The notes under the pieces were generated by a model. It did not search any database and had not been told where the DNA came from. It saw only the letters and a list, made by a program, of their open reading frames with translations. A stretch of 20,725 nucleotides of DNA from positions 1-20,725 of the forward strand of contig JBGAKX010000080.1 of the NCBI GenBank assembly GCA_044224215.1, given 5' to 3'. Position 1 is the first letter of the stretch. Each line of letters starts with the position of its first letter. This DNA comes from DAOMFM01 sp035429825. GTDB taxonomy: Bacteria > Acidobacteriota > Blastocatellia > UBA7656 > JADIYM01. The position numbers and the translations under genes are program-made. Shown here piece after piece: positions 1 to 9,000 of the stretch.

Positions 1-536
1 GACCGCGTCGTCACCTTGTCGAGCGCCGCCTGCCCGCCGAGCGCGCTGACATAGCTCTCGAGCACCTTCTCGATCGTCGGCAGGCCCGCGGGCGGCGGAC
101 CGGGAGGCGCTGTCGCCGAGGCGGGCTGGTCGATCGGAACGGACGTCGCCGGATGAACGTTGCCGTGGTGGCAGGTGTTGCAGCTGACCTCCTGCTCGCC
201 GGCGAAATGCTGTTTGTTGATCTCCTCGACCATCAGGAGCATCTCGCGAGCAGCCTTCTTGTTCGCCTTTGCGTCGCTGTCGAACGGGTTCTCGTGGCAG
301 AACGAGCAGTCGACGCCGAGCGAGGCAGACATGTACTCCATCGCGTCGCGCAGCTCCGCCGCAGGCATCGTCTTCAACACCTGGATGTTCTTGAACTGCT
401 CGGCAGCCGTCTTCTCGGCTGGCGCCGGAGCCTGCGTGCCCTGGACGGCCGCCGCACCCGACGTTGCCAGCAACCCACCTCCAGCCAGCAGAACGGCCGT
501 GCACAGAATCGTTCTCTTCACCTCGTATAGCGTCAC
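1..536 (-). CDS. Reaction-centre-type c cytochrome, 3' end off the left edge
   Basis: About 178 N-terminal residues are visible and the gene continues past base 1. A hydrophobic signal peptide (about residues 6-30, after a KR pair) predicts export, followed by two haem-binding CxxCH motifs, CSFCH at about residues 77-81 and CNTCH at about 119-123. The stretch between them (MPAAELRDAMEYMSASLGVDCSFCH is its start in pieces) resembles the acidobacterial cytochromes annotated as photosynthetic reaction centre cytochrome c subunit family. A Pro/Ala linker then leads to a segment beginning TIEKVLESYVSALGG, like the start of a lipoprotein-sorting-type domain. A role in periplasmic electron transfer follows from the family; no phototrophy gene is visible. 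The GTG at 536 is preceded by GGGGGA at a suitable distance; the in-frame GTG at 521 (protein starting VKRTIL) is an alternative. Confidence 0.85.
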   Translation of the reverse strand, partial: MTLYEVKRTILCTAVLLAGGGLLATSGAAAVQGTQAPAPAEKTAAEQFKNIQVLKTMPAAELRDAMEYMSASLGVDCSFCHENPFDSDAKANKKAAREMLLMVEEINKQHFAGEQEVSCNTCHHGNVHPATSVPIDQPASATAPPGPPPAGLPTIEKVLESYVSALGGQAALDKVTTR

Positions 537-551
537 AACGGTCCCCCGATC

Positions 552-565
552 GGTTTTTGGTGCAC
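552..565 (-). promoter_or_regulatory. GCACCAAAAA element upstream of the cytochrome gene
   Basis: On the minus strand this reads GTGCACCAAAAACC and lies just upstream of the cytochrome start codon. A core GCACCAAA also occurs upstream of the YbaK gene (6012-6025) and the TonB receptor gene (9697-9708), always on the coding strand. Its distance to the start codon varies, so its role is unknown and it could be chance. Confidence 0.2.
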
Positions 566-633
566 GGGAGAATCCACGACAAGTGCACCGGAATGCAAGC
601 CGCCAGCACTCGCGGCCGTGCGCAAAGTCACGT

Positions 634-955
634 GTGGGCCGGGCCCTACCGGACCCGGCTCTGGTTCACGCGTTGCGCTCTATCACGGAACCCTGGCGTG
701 GGCCGGGCCCTACCGGTTAACGCATTGGGCTCAATCACAGAACCCTGACGTGGGCCGGGCCCCACCGGTTCACGCGTTGCGCTCTATCACGGAACCCTGA
801 CGTGGGCCGGGCCCTACCGGTTCACGCGTTGCGCTCAATCACGGAACCCTGACGTGGGCCGGGCCCTACCGGTTCAGGCGTTGCGCTCAATCACCGAACC
901 CTGGCGTGGGCCGCGCCCTACTGTTTAACGCATTGCGCTCAATCACCGAACCAGA
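634..955. repeat. 52-bp tandem repeat array, about six units
   Basis: Units starting GTGGGCC begin at 634, 698, 750, 802, 854 and 906. The period is exactly 52 bp except for the first unit, which carries 12 extra bases. Each unit contains CCCTACCGG followed by a GCGTT-GCGCTC block and a GAACC end, with scattered point differences (for example GGTTCACGCG against GGTTAACGCA). Because 52 is not a multiple of three, the repeat cannot encode a repeated peptide, and it lies between two minus-strand genes. On the minus strand each unit reads CCGGTAGGGCCCGGCCCACG, matching half of the REP-like hairpin at 636-661 and resembling the one at 16651-16678. There are no unique spacers, so it is not a CRISPR array. 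Confidence 0.9.
636..661 (-). repeat. REP-like hairpin, C-type, left member of locus 1
   Basis: On the minus strand the core is CCGGGTCC-GGTA-GGGCCCGG, an 8-bp stem (one G-U pair in RNA) with a GGTA loop, preceded by GAG. It differs from the plus-strand hairpin at 954-979 at three of 26 positions, two of which are compensatory within the stem. It coincides with the first unit of the 52-bp array. Confidence 0.65.
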
Positions 956-979
956 GCCGGGTGCGGTAGCGCCCGGTCC
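954..979 (+). repeat. REP-like hairpin, G-type, right member of locus 1
   Basis: The core is CCGGGTGC-GGTA-GCGCCCGG (957-976), with an 8-bp stem including one G-U pair and the same GGTA loop as 636-661, in opposite orientation. The base pair next to the loop-closing pair is G:C here and C:G in the partner. Its left part GAGCCGGGTGC can also pair with GCACTCGGCTC at 985-995, which overlaps the stop codon of the PH-domain gene. Confidence 0.65.
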
Positions 980-993
980 ATCCGGCACTCGGC

Positions 994-1446
994 TCAACCG
1001 CGAACCAGTCCGTCGCCCTCGAGCCTCAGCCCCGGATCACGCGCCGAAAGCTCCTGCAAAAACGCCGTCTTATCCTTTGGAGAGACGAGACCAAGCCGCG
1101 GCTGGCCGCCCTTCGCGTATGCGATCGCAAGCCGGTCGAGCGACAGCGCCGGCGCGCTGAGCGGGTTGTGGGTCGGTCTCACGCTCGTGATCGACGCGAT
1201 CGGAATATCGGTCCGAAGCACGCCGCTTCGGATCCGCAGAACCGTCGCGTCGACGACGTACTCGATCGGATAGCTCAACACGCCGCCGAGAATCGCTACG
1301 ACGAGCCACGTGCCAAGCATCGCCAAGCCCGGACCCAGTGTCTCGCCACCCTTGATCACGAGAGATATCCCGATCAGCGGCACGCCTACAAACGGCAGCC
1401 CGAGCACGACGACCAACCACGCATCCACCTTTGACCGATATCGCAT
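994..1446 (-). CDS. Small bacterial PH-domain (bPH_4/DUF1200-like) membrane protein
   Basis: This 150-residue protein starts MRYRSKVDAWLVVVLG, carries two hydrophobic segments (about residues 10-32 and 40-63) and ends in a soluble domain. The YVVDATVLRIRSGVLRTDIPIASITSV stretch (in part YVVDATVLRIRSG) and the later NPLSAPALSLDRLAIAY and LVSPKDKTAFLQEL segments match my memory of the DUF1200/bPH_4 family, which is mostly uncharacterised; no specific function can be given. The ATG at 1446 is chosen; a TTG two codons upstream (1452) is an alternative and neither has a strong ribosome binding site. The stop codon lies 24 bp downstream of the kinase gene in map terms, so the two may be co-transcribed, with this gene last. 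Confidence 0.75.
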   Translation of the reverse strand: MRYRSKVDAWLVVVLGLPFVGVPLIGISLVIKGGETLGPGLAMLGTWLVVAILGGVLSYPIEYVVDATVLRIRSGVLRTDIPIASITSVRPTHNPLSAPALSLDRLAIAYAKGGQPRLGLVSPKDKTAFLQELSARDPGLRLEGDGLVRG

Positions 1447-1470
1447 TGCCAATCGTCCAACTTTGCTCGG

Positions 1471-4400
1471 CTACTGACGCCCGACCCGCTCCAGAATGTC
1501 GTCGAACCGGTACGCCCGAACCAGCAGATGCAGCTCGGCGCCGAGCGGTGCGTCGAGCTTCCTGATCTCGTCGACGAGCCTCAGGCTCCGTTCGATGTCG
1601 CCCTGCACGACCGCCTGGTTGAGGTCATCGACAAGCCTAGGCGGCAGCGCGGCCAGCCTGTCGGTCGTGACCGCGGTTTCGCGGCCCGAGCCGTCGTCCG
1701 TCTCGCGCACCGAACGGTCGTACACGAAACGCACCCCCGCGTGTTCCGCCAGCTTCTCAAAGATGACCACGTTCCGGAACGGCTTGGAGATCATGTCGTC
1801 GCATCCGCATTCCTCGATCGCCTCGCGGTCCTGGGAGAACGCGCTCGCCGTCACCGCCAGGATGCACGTCCGGCGCTCGCCGTTCGCTGCTTCGAGCGCG
1901 CGGATCCTGCGGGCCGCCTCGTAGCCGTCAACCACCGGCATCTGAATGTCCATCAACACGATCTCCGCCGGCCACTTCTCCCACAACTCGAGCGCCTCGG
2001 CGCCGTTCGACGCCTCCTTCACCTGGAAGCCGACGCTCGACAGGAGCTGCGACAACAACCGGCGGTTCTCCCACCGATCGTCGACGACCAGCACGCGAAA
2101 CGCCGGCTGGTTCGTCTCGAGTCCCACCACCTGCATCTCTTCGTGCTGAAGATCCGGCGCGTCCGACATCTCGAGCGGCACGTGAAACGAGAACCGCGAG
2201 CCCGTGCCCGGTTCGCTCGTCACCTGGATCTCGCCGCCCATCAACTGGATGTAGTTCCGGCTGATCGCAAGACCGAGCCCCGTGCCTTCGCTCGAGCGCA
2301 GACCGCTCGACGTCTGCACGAAAGCCTCGAACAGACGGTCCATCTCGTCCGGCGCGATCCCCTGCCCGGTGTCTTCCACCTCAAAGAAGCAGATGCCGCC
2401 GTGCCACTTGACCCTCAGCGCGACGCCGCCCGTGTCGGTGAACTTGAAGGCGTTGACGAGCAGGTTGATCAGAATCTGCCGCAGCTTTCCGTCGTCGCCG
2501 CTCACGAACGGCGGGATGTTGCGGTCGCTCTCGACGAGCAACTGCAGTCCCTTTGCCTGCGCGCGCAGACGGAACATCTCTTCAAGGTTCTGAAGCAGCA
2601 ACTGCAGATCGAAGGATCGCACGTTGAGCGTCAACTGCCCCGCCTCGATCTTTGACAGCGAGAGTACGTCGTTGATCAAACTCAGCAGGTGCTCGCCGCT
2701 GCGCGCGATGATGCTCAGGTGCTCGCGGTCCTCGGCGACCCTGCCCGTCCGGCGCTCCATCAGCTGCACGAAACCGAGAATCGCGTTGAGCGGCGTGCGC
2801 AGCTCGTGACTCATGCTTGCGAGAAAGATGCTCTTGGCGCGGCTGGCGTCGAGTGCCTTCTGTTCGGACTGCCGCAGTTGCACAACCTTCTCGCCGAGCT
2901 CCGCCGTGCGTTCCGCGATGCGTGCCTCGAGCACGATGTTCTGGCGCTTGAGCAGCTGCAGCCGCCACCGCACGACGAGGTAGATCGCACATGCGATCGT
3001 CAGCACGTAGAGCAGGTACGCCCACCAAGTCCGCCACGGAGCCGGCGTGATCCGGAACACGAGCTCGGCCGGGCCCGATACGTTCCCGGCATAGTCGCGT
3101 CCCCAGACCCTGAGCGTGTAGTCGCCCGCCGGCAGATTCGAGCACTCGCGCTTCGCGTCGGCGGACCATGCGCGCGGCCCCTTGTCGAGTCCCACCAGCT
3201 CGGTTCGGAACCTGGTGTCCTTCTCGCGGTAGAAGCTGATCAGCGCATACTCGATGACGAGGTCGTTTTCGTTCCACTTGAACGCGTTCTCACTGCGCAC
3301 CTCTCGCGGCAGGCCGCCGACAAGCACCTTTTCGATCCTGAGCGGCTTGGCCGTCGTGTCATCCGGCAACGCCTTTGGGTCGAGCACGGCGGCGCCGCCC
3401 GTCGTCCCGACCCAGATCCGTCCAAGGTGGTCCATCATCGACGCCGCGAAATAGGACTCGTTCGACGGGAGCCCGTCTTCGGTCGTGAACGTGTAGATGT
3501 CGAATTCGCGCGGGTCGTCGGCCGTGGGCTCGCGGGACGTGAGCCGTGCGATCCCCTTGTTTGTGCAGAGGTACACCCTGCCGAACGCATCCATCTGGAT
3601 TCCGGAGACCGAGTTGTTCGGCAGCCGGACGTCTGTCGTGTCCGACAACGTCGTCCACACGGCGTTCGGGTCCGTGAGGTCGAGCCGCGAAACCCCACCG
3701 AACGTTCCCACCCAGAGCGTCTGCGGCTTGGCGGGATTGTCGACGCGCATGCTCAGAATCGTGTTGTTGGCGAGCCCGTCGCGCGTCGTGTAGATCCGCC
3801 AGTTCCCGTTCTCGAGCCGGGCAACGCCATTGTCGGTGCCGATCCACACAATGCGCTTGCCTTCGCTCGATCGTGTTTCGACGACTCGCTGAACGCGGTT
3901 GTCCGGCAGCCCGTTCGCCGTCGAATACGTCACGATGCCGTTGCGCGTGATTTGCGCGAGTCCTCCGCCGGTACAGACCCAGATGGCGGACTGCCCATCG
4001 ACGTCGGTTCCTTCGACAAGGCTGAGTATTTCGATGCTCGGCAATCCGTCCGCCATCGTCAACACCGTCCACCGGCCGTTCACGCGGCGCGCGAGCCCCT
4101 TGCTCGTTCCAGCCCAGAGGACGCGCGTGCCGTCCGGCGACATGGTCTGGAGCAGGCTGCGAACGCCCAGTCCAGGAAGGCCCGTTGTCGTGTCGTCGAC
4201 GACCCATTGACCCTTGTCGAGGTGCAGGAGGCCCGACCTCGATCCGAGCCAGATCGTGTGCGTGCCGTCGGAATCGACGGCATCGAGGAACGACAGGATG
4301 CTCTCGCTCGGCAGACCGTCGCTCGTGTCGAGGTGCAGCCACGCGCCATAGTCCATGCGCGCCAGCCCGCCGCCATTTGTTCCGATCCAAAGCGCCCGCG

Positions 4401-5433
4401 GTCCGCCCGGACTCCCCGTCTCGTAGAGCGTCGTCACCTCGTTGGATCCGAGGCCGGTCGCCATGTTGAAGAAAGTCCACTGACCGCGCCGCCATCGCGC
4501 AAGACCGCCGCGGACGAGTCCGACCCACAGAACCGGTTCTCCGGTCGCGTCGACCGATTCGAGCACGGCGTGCGTCGCAATGTCCGGACGATGCGAAAGG
4601 CCTTCGAGCACATGCCAGTTCTGACCGTCGAACAACGCCGGGCCCGAGCTCGTGCACGCCCAGATCGAACGCCGTCCGTGCTGCGGCGGCCCGGCATACA
4701 CCGACAGCACGAATCCATGCGGCAGGCCCGACGATTCGCCGTAGGACGTCCATACGCCGTTCGCAAGCCGCGCAACCCCGTCGAACGTGCCGACCCAAAG
4801 GACGTCCGAACCGTCATTACCGGTGACAAGCGCAAGCTTGGTCACGTACGACGACGGCAGCCCGGACGATGCGTCGTACACCTGAACGTGATCGCCATCC
4901 ATCCGCGCGAGACCGCGATCGGTTCCGATCCACAGCACCGAACCGCCCGCGGGATTCGGCGCCTCGACGATTGAGTGGATCGAGTTTCCCGGCAGGCCGT
5001 TCGACGTGTCGATGGTCGTCCACTTCCCGTCCTTCAGTCTGCAGACGCCGGCCTTGTCGGTCCCGAACAGCATGCTGCCGTCCGACGCGGCGCAGACCGA
5101 GTCGACGTAGTTCGACGTGAGCCGGTCAGGCATGTCGACAGGCGTCCAGACCCTGCCGTCGTAGTACGCGGCGCCGTCCTGCGTGCCGACCCACAGATAC
5201 CCGTCCGCGTCTCGCGCAATCTCGGTGATGGAGCTTTGAGGAAGTCCGCTCTGGTCCGTGTAGATGTGGAACGCGGGACGGGCGAGCGTGCCCGGATCGT
5301 TTGCATCCGCGGCACGCGCCGGAAGCTCGGTTGCGCCCGACACCGGAACCGGCGGGGCAGTGCCCGCAGACGATCCGACAATCGACGACACGACAACCGA
5401 AACCAGGAGGATGGTACGGCGGAACCGGTTCAT
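1471..5433 (-). CDS. Hybrid sensor histidine kinase / response regulator with two-component propeller
   Basis: A 1320-residue membrane sensor kinase. After a signal peptide (MNRFRRTILLVSVVV) there are 14 Reg_prop-like repeats of the LWVGT..GVARL type (about residues 60-700), consistent with two seven-bladed extracytoplasmic propellers. A Y_Y_Y-like domain follows (about 725-795), then one transmembrane helix (WWAYLLYVLTIACAIYLVV, about 802-822), a coiled coil, HisKA with SMSHELRTPLN (phospho-acceptor His876), and HATPase_c with DTGQGIAPDEM and GTGLGLAIS. A receiver domain has phospho-acceptor Asp1162 in LMDIQMPVVDG. A helical tail of about 90 residues lacks an obvious Hpt histidine. There is no DNA-binding domain, so output must pass to another protein. 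The ligand is unknown. The M at 5433 is preferred because it begins the signal peptide; an in-frame ATG at 5481 adds 16 residues. Confidence 0.93.
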   Translation of the reverse strand: MNRFRRTILLVSVVVSSIVGSSAGTAPPVPVSGATELPARAADANDPGTLARPAFHIYTDQSGLPQSSITEIARDADGYLWVGTQDGAAYYDGRVWTPVDMPDRLTSNYVDSVCAASDGSMLFGTDKAGVCRLKDGKWTTIDTSNGLPGNSIHSIVEAPNPAGGSVLWIGTDRGLARMDGDHVQVYDASSGLPSSYVTKLALVTGNDGSDVLWVGTFDGVARLANGVWTSYGESSGLPHGFVLSVYAGPPQHGRRSIWACTSSGPALFDGQNWHVLEGLSHRPDIATHAVLESVDATGEPVLWVGLVRGGLARWRRGQWTFFNMATGLGSNEVTTLYETGSPGGPRALWIGTNGGGLARMDYGAWLHLDTSDGLPSESILSFLDAVDSDGTHTIWLGSRSGLLHLDKGQWVVDDTTTGLPGLGVRSLLQTMSPDGTRVLWAGTSKGLARRVNGRWTVLTMADGLPSIEILSLVEGTDVDGQSAIWVCTGGGLAQITRNGIVTYSTANGLPDNRVQRVVETRSSEGKRIVWIGTDNGVARLENGNWRIYTTRDGLANNTILSMRVDNPAKPQTLWVGTFGGVSRLDLTDPNAVWTTLSDTTDVRLPNNSVSGIQMDAFGRVYLCTNKGIARLTSREPTADDPREFDIYTFTTEDGLPSNESYFAASMMDHLGRIWVGTTGGAAVLDPKALPDDTTAKPLRIEKVLVGGLPREVRSENAFKWNENDLVIEYALISFYREKDTRFRTELVGLDKGPRAWSADAKRECSNLPAGDYTLRVWGRDYAGNVSGPAELVFRITPAPWRTWWAYLLYVLTIACAIYLVVRWRLQLLKRQNIVLEARIAERTAELGEKVVQLRQSEQKALDASRAKSIFLASMSHELRTPLNAILGFVQLMERRTGRVAEDREHLSIIARSGEHLLSLINDVLSLSKIEAGQLTLNVRSFDLQLLLQNLEEMFRLRAQAKGLQLLVESDRNIPPFVSGDDGKLRQILINLLVNAFKFTDTGGVALRVKWHGGICFFEVEDTGQGIAPDEMDRLFEAFVQTSSGLRSSEGTGLGLAISRNYIQLMGGEIQVTSEPGTGSRFSFHVPLEMSDAPDLQHEEMQVVGLETNQPAFRVLVVDDRWENRRLLSQLLSSVGFQVKEASNGAEALELWEKWPAEIVLMDIQMPVVDGYEAARRIRALEAANGERRTCILAVTASAFSQDREAIEECGCDDMISKPFRNVVIFEKLAEHAGVRFVYDRSVRETDDGSGRETAVTTDRLAALPPRLVDDLNQAVVQGDIERSLRLVDEIRKLDAPLGAELHLLVRAYRFDDILERVGRQ

Positions 5434-5514
5434 TGAGTGTTGTTTGAGAGGGCCAGGACGAGCCACAGATATACCGGACATGCCGCGACGGGCGCAAAGC
5501 GATTCGGTATCGGC

Positions 5515-5988
5515 TCACGCAGGACGAGCGAAGTCGGCAAGCGTTGCATGCGTGACGCGCACGAGATCGCCGGGCGCGATCAGAATCTGGAGACCGCGCC
5601 GTCCGGCACTAATGCTCACCTGCGGCCACAGGACGACCGTTTCGTCGATGAAGACCGGGAACGCGCGTTTTGCCGCGAGCGGCGTGACCGAACCACGGAT
5701 GTAGCCCGTCAGCTCGAGCACGGATTTCAGCGGCGCGACCTCGATCCGCTTGTTGTGCGAAGCATCCGCGAGCAGCCGCGGCTCCAGATGGCAACCGGCC
5801 GGCGTCAGCGCGAACAGCGGACCCGTTCGGTCGCCAATCGTGATGATCGTCTTGAAGACCGACGCCGTCTCGAGCCCGAGATGCTCGGCCACGCGCTCGG
5901 CTTCGAGGTGGTCTTCGTCGACGTCGTACTCACGCAGCTCGAACGGGATGTTCTCCCGTTCGAGCTGTCTGACGGCATTGGTCTTCAT
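5515..5988 (-). CDS. ybaK: YbaK/EbsC-type aminoacyl-tRNA deacylase
   Basis: The 157-residue protein matches the YbaK family in full length: MKTNAVRQLERENIPFEL start, HLGLETASVFKTII with the conserved lysine at residue 46, ALTPAGCHLEPRLLA, and the glycine-rich YIRGSVTPLAAKR segment. Family members hydrolyse mischarged Cys-tRNA(Pro) in the cytoplasm, in trans to prolyl-tRNA synthetase. Related proteins (ProX) act on Ala-tRNA(Pro), so the exact substrate is inferred. The ATG at 5988 is chosen because the family begins here; the open frame continues upstream to 6354, but that part is antisense to the TonB receptor gene. It lies 46 bp after the TonB receptor stop and just upstream of the kinase gene on the same strand. 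Confidence 0.92.
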   Translation of the reverse strand: MKTNAVRQLERENIPFELREYDVDEDHLEAERVAEHLGLETASVFKTIITIGDRTGPLFALTPAGCHLEPRLLADASHNKRIEVAPLKSVLELTGYIRGSVTPLAAKRAFPVFIDETVVLWPQVSISAGRRGLQILIAPGDLVRVTHATLADFARPA

Positions 5989-6011
5989 GGCGCCGACTCT
6001 CGGGCACGCGC

Positions 6012-6025
6012 CTGATTTTTGGTGC
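6012..6025 (-). promoter_or_regulatory. GCACCAAAAA element upstream of ybaK
   Basis: On the minus strand this reads CGCACCAAAAATCAG and ends about 24 bases before the ybaK start codon. It shares its core with elements upstream of the cytochrome and TonB receptor genes. Function is unknown. Confidence 0.2.
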
Positions 6026-6034
6026 GACCCGCGG

Positions 6035-9000
6035 CTAGAACTGGTACCGCAACCCGAACTGCATGATGCGCGGAGGAGCCAGCGTGTCCTGATACCGGCC
6101 AAACGTGCCGCTGTTTGTGAGGTCGAGCGAGATCGACGAGACGTCAAATCGAGCGGTGTTCGTGGCGTTGAAGACCTCCCACCGGAACTGGATCGACTGG
6201 CCTTCCCACGGAAGGTTCCAGGTCTTGTCCACGCCGAAATCCAGCGTGAAGTACCCGTCGCCGCGAAGAATGTTTCGGTCGCCACTGTAACCCGCAGACG
6301 TGTTCTTGAAGCTTGCGAGCGCAAGCTCCTTGTCGGGGAACAGGTTCGGACCATCAGGACGCCGCGTCGTGTCGCCCTTGATGTCGCCGGTAGCCGTGGC
6401 CCATCCCGTGATGTTCCAGTTCGTCGGCCAGATTCGGCCGTTGCCGACGCTCACCGGGAAGCCGGATGTCGCGCGAAATATTCCGGTCACCTGCCATCCC
6501 GCTACCAGCTGGTTGATCCAGCCCTTCTCGTCGTTCAGGTATGGCTGGTTCTTGCCGAATGGCAATTCCCACAGCCAGTTTGCATTGACCGCGTGTGTCG
6601 TGTCGAAATCCGACACGGACCTGTTCTGCTTGATGTCGAATTCATTGATGATGAACCCGGTCGTGTTGTAGTCGCTGCCGTATTGGCCTGTGCGCTCGCC
6701 CTCGGAGGTCAGGTCGATCGACTTTGACCACGTGTAGTTGAAGTCGAACTGCACACCGTGTCCCATACGCTTGCGAAGCATGATTTGCAGCGCGTTGTAG
6801 TTGGTGTTCTCGTTCGACCGCCATGCCGAGAGCGCCGAGTACTGGTTGTTGTAGTAGAGGTACGGACCGAATCGCGACGGGTGCACGAGGTCCAGGTAGT
6901 ACTGAACTGTGGTCCAGTCGGGCGCCAGAACGCTCGCGATGTGGTAGGCCTCCTGTGTTGCGGACCGACCCGGCTGCAGCAGCGCAAGGCCCGGATAGAG
7001 ATTCTCGAAGTACGGAAGGTTGGGGATCTGGTTGAGACCCTTGCTCTGCGCAAGCCAGCCCTCCATTATGTGCGCGACCTGGTACCAGGTCTGTCCGGAC
7101 TGAGGGTCCGTAAAGTCTGTGGGCTGCGCCAGGTCCGATTGCGCGAGTCGGTTGTGCGCGATACGGCCTACATATGCGGCCTCCAGCACCATGTTTCCGG
7201 GAATCTCGCGCGAGATCGAGAAGTCGAACGTGTAATCGATCGGCGTCACGATGTTGTTGTCGAGTCCAAACGTGATCGCGAACGAGTCCGGTGCAAGCGT
7301 TGACGGGAATCCGCCCGGCGGTGGCGGAGGAAGCGGCGGAAGCGCCAGGTCCTGGGTATAGCGCGGCGACTCGGAGACGCTGTACGCACCCGACGGATTC
7401 TCGAGCCCCGTGGCAAGACCAACCGAGCCGTCACGATCGAACGTGTTGGCAAGGCCCGCGCCGATGTGCTCGTAGAAGACGCCAAAGCCCCCGCGGATCG
7501 ATGTCTGCCCGGGGCCGCCGGTCAGCTTGGCAAGGAATCCACTGTCCCAGTCCGGTGACCAGTTCACCGAAACGCGCGGAGCGAAGTTGTTCTTGTCCCA
7601 GGGGTAGTAACCCGGCTGCCCGTTGGCGGGGCCGGCAAGATTGAAGGTGACTGCGGGCGACGCACTCGAGGGGACTCCCGTGGCAGCATTCGCAATTCGC
7701 TGGGCGCTCCAGTCGCCGAGCGGAATGGTTGGCGTAACCTGCAGTCCGTTGACCTCCCAGGGCGGCGAATACAGGGAGTATCGAACGCCTGCGTTTATCG
7801 TCAGGTTGGGCCGGATCCTCCACGAGTCGCCAACGTAGAACTCGAACTCGTTGGCGGCGAAATTGCGCTTGACCGGCGACCCGACCGGCAGCGCGGCTCC
7901 TGTCTTGTCATAGCTGTACTGAACGAAGACGTAGTCCAGCAGTCCAAGCGAAGCGACCATCGCGTCGAGGTACGCGACCTCAAAATCCGAGGCCAGGCCG
8001 GGAAGCGGATCGCTCGGAACGAGCTCCTGGCCGGTCCCCGCGAGCCACGACGTGTTGGACCGCGTGTACGGGAACGAATTGTCGAACGAGTTCGAATTGA
8101 AGCGGATGAAGCGGATGTTGGCGCCAAAATTGACGGTGTGGTTGCCGTGTGTCCACGTGACGTCGTCGGCGATGTTGTGCGTCGGGACGATCTTGCTCGA
8201 CGAGTACGTGTATGCGGCAAGCGTATCGAGCCCGCGGAACCCGAAGTACGCCGAGCTCGACGCACCTGCGGACTCCGTTCCCTGACGCGTCAGACCGTAT
8301 CGCGCGACATTCGTCCACGAATTGCTGATGACCGAAGTGAGGCCAACAGCGTAGCCCTTGCTGTTGTCAAAGTTGGTGTATCGCGGCGGCCCGCCCGGGA
8401 ACTGCGGCGCCTCGGTCGCGTTGTTGTTCGCCAGGTTGCCGCGCCAGAACACCGTGTTGTTGTCGTTGATGGTCCAGTCGACACGCGCGATGTACGTATT
8501 GTTGTGCACACCGGCGGGCGCTATGAACCGGAAGCCCTTGGTGTTCAGGTTGTCGCCCGCCGTGTCGTCGTTCGGCAGCGGATACTGCTGGAAGATACTC
8601 AGAGCCGTCGGACTCAATCCGATTCCAGCCGGGTCGAGCTGTCGAATCTGGTCCGCCGTGAGCGTCGTGACGCCACCGCTGGTGTTCTTGTACTGGACAA
8701 GACCTTCGCGCAATTCCGCTGACGGAACAATGCGCAACGACGAATCCTCACGCGCGTCGCGAAGGCCCTCATAGTTTACAAAAAAGAACAGCTTGTTCTT
8801 GATGAACGGCCCGCCAACGGAGAAACCGAACACATTTCGCAGAAGCTTTGGCCTGTCGACTCCAGCGAGGTTGTTGAAATAGGTGTTCGCAGTCGTCACC
8901 GTATTGCGGTGGAATTCGTACACCGATCCGTGGAACTCGTTGCCGCCCGACTTGGTGACGAGCGACACTTCGGCGCCCGCTCCGCGTCCCATGTCAGCGT

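Noticed and set aside
634..955. Possible CRISPR array because of regular repeats
   Set aside because: The repeats are directly tandem with a 52-bp period and no unique spacers, and no cas gene is nearby.
2689..4974. Long plus-strand open frame of 761 codons
   Set aside because: It is antisense to the histidine kinase, has a His/Arg/Pro-rich composition typical of high-GC shadow frames, and shows no domain.
5515..6354. Longer 279-residue version of the YbaK gene
   Set aside because: The first 120 or so codons are antisense to the TonB receptor 3' end and give no YbaK similarity; the family starts at 5988.
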